The notes below the pieces were generated by a model, which was not told where the DNA came from, did not search any database, and worked only from the letters and a program-made list of their open reading frames with translations. Positions 44,121 to 46,495 of a stretch of 46,495 bases of DNA are shown piece by piece (position 1 is the stretch's first letter; every line of letters starts with the position of its first letter). The position numbers and the translations under genes were made by a program. Location: the NCBI GenBank assembly GCA_001512685.1, contig LFSG01000004.1, forward strand, positions 1 to 46,495. The letters are read 5' to 3'. Source of the DNA: Clostridiales bacterium DTU072 (lineage in GTDB: Bacteria > Bacillota > Clostridia > Christensenellales > DTU072).

Positions 44121-44150
44121 ATATTACATTAGCTTTTCAATGTTTGTCAA
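44121..44150 (-). promoter_or_regulatory. Promoter of the giant LRR gene
   Basis: On the minus strand TTGACA (44150-44145) and TAATAT (44126-44121) are separated by 18 nt. The predicted leader is about 45 nt long and includes a hairpin. Confidence 0.7.
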
Positions 44151-44212
44151 GCCGCAAAAATTAAGTAAAGTCAAGCTTTATCCATAATTTATCTTGGGGT
44201 AAATAAGGTAAG

Positions 44213-45031
44213 CTAAAAAGTAAAGGTGTCGGGATGCGAGCCCGTTCTCAAATCGCAGTCCAGCTTGTCTATTTCCATAATGTCTTGATCGGTGAGATTG
44301 AAGTCAAAGACTTCGGCGTTTTCGATAATCCGTTCTTTATGTACGGACTTGGGAATTACTATTACGCCTTTTTGGATATGCCACCTTATTATTATTTGGG
44401 CTACCGTTTTGTTGTATTTGGATGCCAGAACTTTAAGTTTGGCGTCTTCAAGGGCTTTCCCTCTGGCCAAAGGACTCCAGCTTTGGGGCATGATATTGTT
44501 TTGTCTGCAAAACTCAAAAACTTCGTTGTTGTTGAGATAGGGATGACTTTCTATTTGATTGACGGCGGGCGTTAAATTGGTTTGAGTCATCAATGTCTTG
44601 AGATGATGGATTTGAAAATTGCTTACGCCGATGGCTCTGATTTTTCCTTCCGAGCGCAGCTCTTCCATGACCTTGTAAGAATTTACAAATTCTTCTTTAA
44701 CCGGCCAATGGATGAGGTAAAGGTCCAAGTAGTCGGTGTTGAGCAAAGACAGCGATTTTTCCAAAGCTTGTCTTACTCTGCGTTTTCGCATGTCGTCCGT
44801 CCACAGCTTGGAGGTGATGAAGACTTCTTCGCGGTCAATTCCGCTGTCTCTGACAGCTTTGCCTACCGCTTCTTCGTTTTGGTAATAGGAAGCGGTATCG
44901 ATGTGGCGGTATCCCGCTTCCAGAGCGTGTCGCACCGCTCTGTAGGTATGAATTCCGGATTTGAATACGCCCAGTCCAATTATGGGTATTTCCACTCCGT
45001 TATTGAGCGTTTTTGTGGTATTGATATCCAT
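44213..45031 (-). CDS. Aldo/keto reductase
   Basis: The 272-aa TIM-barrel enzyme should reduce carbonyls with NADPH. The catalytic tetrad is visible: Asp and Tyr in HIDTASYYQNEEAVG (about 42-56), Lys in ITSKLW and His in DLYLIHWP. The cofactor-binding IPKSVHKERIIEN appears near 228. It belongs to the short bacterial 2,5-diketogluconate/methylglyoxal reductase-like group; the natural substrate is unknown. GGAGGC precedes the ATG at 45031. It lies 21 nt after the SIS gene and is probably co-transcribed with it. Confidence 0.93.
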   Translation of the reverse strand: MDINTTKTLNNGVEIPIIGLGVFKSGIHTYRAVRHALEAGYRHIDTASYYQNEEAVGKAVRDSGIDREEVFITSKLWTDDMRKRRVRQALEKSLSLLNTDYLDLYLIHWPVKEEFVNSYKVMEELRSEGKIRAIGVSNFQIHHLKTLMTQTNLTPAVNQIESHPYLNNNEVFEFCRQNNIMPQSWSPLARGKALEDAKLKVLASKYNKTVAQIIIRWHIQKGVIVIPKSVHKERIIENAEVFDFNLTDQDIMEIDKLDCDLRTGSHPDTFTF

Positions 45032-45052
45032 AAAGCCGCCTCCAATTTGAAT

Positions 45053-46081
45053 TTACAGCGTATTGGTAATCTTGTTTAATCCTCTCGGCTTATCGGGATT
45101 AAGGGATAAGCTTTGGGCGGTGAAAGCCGCATAGGACTGCAAAGCCGTGATATACAAGTAAATCTCCGAATTTTTATCGACGGAAGGCATTTCCAAATAA
45201 TAGTCGCTCAGCGCCATAATTTCTTTTATGTCCGTGAAGGCGATTAGCTCGGCGTTATCGCTTTTTAGGCGGTGCGCTATTTTGATAAAATCCTGAGCGT
45301 AGTCTCCGCTTGGAGCAAGCAACAATACCGTTCTGCCTTTTTCGACAAGGGCGTAAGGGCCGTGAGCGAATTCAGCCACAGAATAGCTTCGGGAGAACTT
45401 ATAGCAGGTTTCCAGCAGTTTAAGGCTGAGCTCGTCCGCAAAGGGCAGGGTGATGCCTCTTGACAACACAATCATGTTATTCATGTTTTTTGTCTTTTGG
45501 GCAAGAGCTTCAATATGGGCGATATTTTTGATATATGCGCATATATCGTTGGCGATTTTGTCAAAGTCGGGAGCCTCTTCTCCGCCCAATCTGCATGCCA
45601 GCAGGTGCAGGTTGGCTATTTGTAAAGTAAAAGTCTTGGTGGCGGCCACGCTTTTTTCCTCTCCGCAATTCAAATAAATGTGATGGTCGCAAAGCTTGGC
45701 AAGTGGAGAGGACGGATAGTTGGTAACGGCGACGGTAATCGCTCCGCATTCTTTGGCGGTTTGCATAACCTTAAGAGTGTCATGGCTTGTGCCGCTTTGG
45801 GATATGCCGATAACAAGGCTTTTTGACATGTCCACATTTTTGCCTGCTATCGTTGTTACCGAATGGTTAAACCTTGACACCATGATTCCGCTTTTTAATT
45901 CGCAAATATATTTGAAAAAAGCGGCGGCGTGATTGCTTGTGCCTCTGGCCACGGTGGTTATAAACGCTATATTTTTATTTTTTGTTTCTTGTGAAATTTT
46001 ATCGATTGTTTCAAGATTGGTTTCAATGATTTTGCCCAGCGATTTATGCGCGGACAATAATTCTTCAAGCATTAAAGACAT
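45053..46081 (-). CDS. SIS-domain sugar-phosphate isomerase/deaminase (GlmS isomerase-like)
   Basis: The 342-aa protein has two SIS domains. The first has TTVARGTSNHAAAFFKY and the phosphate-binding ISQSGTSHDTLK, then CGEEKSVAATKTFT, which matches the isomerase half of GlmS and NagB-II type glucosamine-6-phosphate deaminases. The second has EFAHGPYALVEKG. The N-terminal glutaminase domain of GlmS is absent. It may deaminate or isomerise an amino-sugar phosphate or act on a fructosamine; the exact substrate is open. AAGGAG and a consensus promoter precede the ATG. The aldo/keto reductase gene follows. Confidence 0.88.
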   Translation of the reverse strand: MSLMLEELLSAHKSLGKIIETNLETIDKISQETKNKNIAFITTVARGTSNHAAAFFKYICELKSGIMVSRFNHSVTTIAGKNVDMSKSLVIGISQSGTSHDTLKVMQTAKECGAITVAVTNYPSSPLAKLCDHHIYLNCGEEKSVAATKTFTLQIANLHLLACRLGGEEAPDFDKIANDICAYIKNIAHIEALAQKTKNMNNMIVLSRGITLPFADELSLKLLETCYKFSRSYSVAEFAHGPYALVEKGRTVLLLAPSGDYAQDFIKIAHRLKSDNAELIAFTDIKEIMALSDYYLEMPSVDKNSEIYLYITALQSYAAFTAQSLSLNPDKPRGLNKITNTL

Positions 46082-46110
46082 AATAATTTTCTCCTTATTT
46101 CTTTATTGAT

Positions 46111-46139
46111 ATTATAGACCATAAATACTGTCATGTAAA
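46111..46139 (-). promoter_or_regulatory. Promoter of the SIS/aldo-keto reductase operon
   Basis: On the minus strand TTTACA (46139-46134) and TATAAT (46116-46111) are separated by 17 nt. The AAGGAG site follows about 17 nt downstream. Confidence 0.8.
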
Positions 46140-46158
46140 CTTTTTGTCTGAAATTCGA

Positions 46159-46187
46159 TTGACAATATCCCCCTCGGCAAATATAAT
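46159..46187 (+). promoter_or_regulatory. Consensus promoter of tRNA-Thr
   Basis: TTGACA (46159-46164) and TATAAT (46182-46187) are both perfect and separated by 17 nt. The tRNA starts about 36 nt after the predicted +1. Confidence 0.9.
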
Positions 46188-46229
46188 ATTAAAAGCGACT
46201 TAAGATTATACGCCATTGCGGCGTGATAT

Positions 46230-46303
<74 letters not shown>

Positions 46304-46305
<2 letters not shown>

Positions 46306-46343
46306 CTATAAAAGACAGTCCACAAGGGCTGTCTTTTATAGTG
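46304..46343 (+). terminator. Long hairpin terminator of tRNA-Thr
   Basis: An 18-bp stem (46304-46321 with 46326-46343, one G-T pair) closes on an ACAA loop. The core GACAGTCC/GGGCTGTC is followed by TTTTATAG. The left arm begins within the encoded CCA. Confidence 0.75.
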
Positions 46344-46470
46344 CATATATGAGTTTGAACCCGTGACCGAGGAAAAGACGAGGAGCGACGCGTTAAGCGG
46401 ACAGTCCTGTGTGACTGTCCGTAGCCAAAGCTCGTGAGGAGTGCAAGCGAAGCGTACGACGAGGGAAAAA
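46344..46470 (+). other. Spacer of a tRNA-associated repeat element
   Basis: This stretch holds an inverted 15-nt copy of the tRNA T-arm (46354-46368) and a second hairpin, GGACAGTC/GACTGTCC (46399-46420), that shares its sequence with the tRNA terminator. Long frames here, for example minus-strand 46284-46487, cross the tRNA and are not credible genes. I see no other gene. Confidence 0.5.
46354..46368 (-). repeat. Inverted copy of the tRNA-Thr variable/T-arm
   Basis: TTTGAACCCGTGACC is the exact reverse complement of tRNA positions 46274-46288. The match is 15 of 15. Confidence 0.85.
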
Positions 46471-46495
46471 GGTTCAAATCCCGTCAATAGCTCCA
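46471..46495 (+). repeat. Direct copy of the tRNA-Thr 3' end at the window edge
   Basis: The 25 nt are identical to 46281-46305 (T-arm 3' part, acceptor strand and CCA), exactly 190 nt downstream. The match stops at the window end, so its full length is unknown. It could be an attachment-site-like duplication or part of a tandem tRNA-derived repeat. Confidence 0.9.

Overview
The window looks like one contig from an endospore-forming, probably anaerobic Firmicute of the Clostridia type. Five spore genes point to this: dpaA and dpaB (dipicolinate synthase), spoIIR, sleB and ypeB. Strong Shine-Dalgarno sites, consensus TTGACA/TATAAT promoters, feoAB, formate-tetrahydrofolate ligase, a 2[4Fe-4S] ferredoxin and an old-yellow-enzyme flavoprotein fit an anaerobic Gram-positive. 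The two BspA-like leucine-rich-repeat (LRR) lipoproteins suggest a gut or host-associated lifestyle. That is inference; the species cannot be named from sequence alone. Both ends lie in repetitive material: the left end inside an LRR gene, the right end exactly at a second copy of a tRNA 3' end. This is what an assembly break at repeats would look like.

Layout. 1-2448 (minus): truncated LRR lipoprotein gene and, upstream of it, an asparaginase. 2578-3485 (plus): a 46-aa charged peptide and an SDR reductase. 3482-7467 (minus): feoA-feoB-fhs operon with a palindromic operator over the predicted transcription start. 7691-11652 (plus): yjbQ-like gene, the dpaA-dpaB-asnB operon and a ferredoxin. 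11714-14813 (plus): two-gene restriction-modification-like unit, a compact PglX-like adenine methyltransferase overlapping an Mrr-type nuclease. 14858-18961 (minus): aminotransferase-tyrS-yigZ-ilvE operon. 19248-24091 (plus): secA-prfB-tsaD. 24317-25573 (plus): tandem ferritin-like protein. 25625-27274 (minus): Na/Pi cotransporter. 27408-30207: holin-like membrane protein and ogt (plus), facing an uncharacterised DNA-repair radical SAM/DUF4130 pair (minus). 30416-32879 (plus): small secreted protein and a frameshifted FMN/FAD/4Fe-4S oxidoreductase. 32945-35560 (plus): spoIIR-sleB-ypeB. 35607-44069 (minus): one 2820-residue LRR lipoprotein. 44213-46081 (minus): aldo/keto reductase and SIS-domain sugar isomerase/deaminase. 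46230-46495: tRNA-Thr(GGT), its terminator and a tRNA-derived repeat.

How the genes work together. Sporulation is the main thread: spoIIR signals between compartments, dpaAB makes the spore-core chelator, and sleB/ypeB form the cortex-lytic pair used in germination. An asparagine synthetase with a degenerate glutaminase site sits inside the dpa operon. Iron is a second thread (feoAB, ferritin-like protein, ferredoxin, Fe-S flavoenzyme).

The most unusual items are: the asnB variant (Cys to Ser nucleophile) in the dpa operon; the minimal PglX-like/Mrr pair with no other BREX genes; the six-module giant LRR protein; several genes whose start codon lies 6-7 nt after a -10 box with no ribosome-binding site (candidate leaderless mRNAs); and the tRNA 3'-end repeat at the right edge. 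No CRISPR array, complete prophage, IS element or rRNA was seen.
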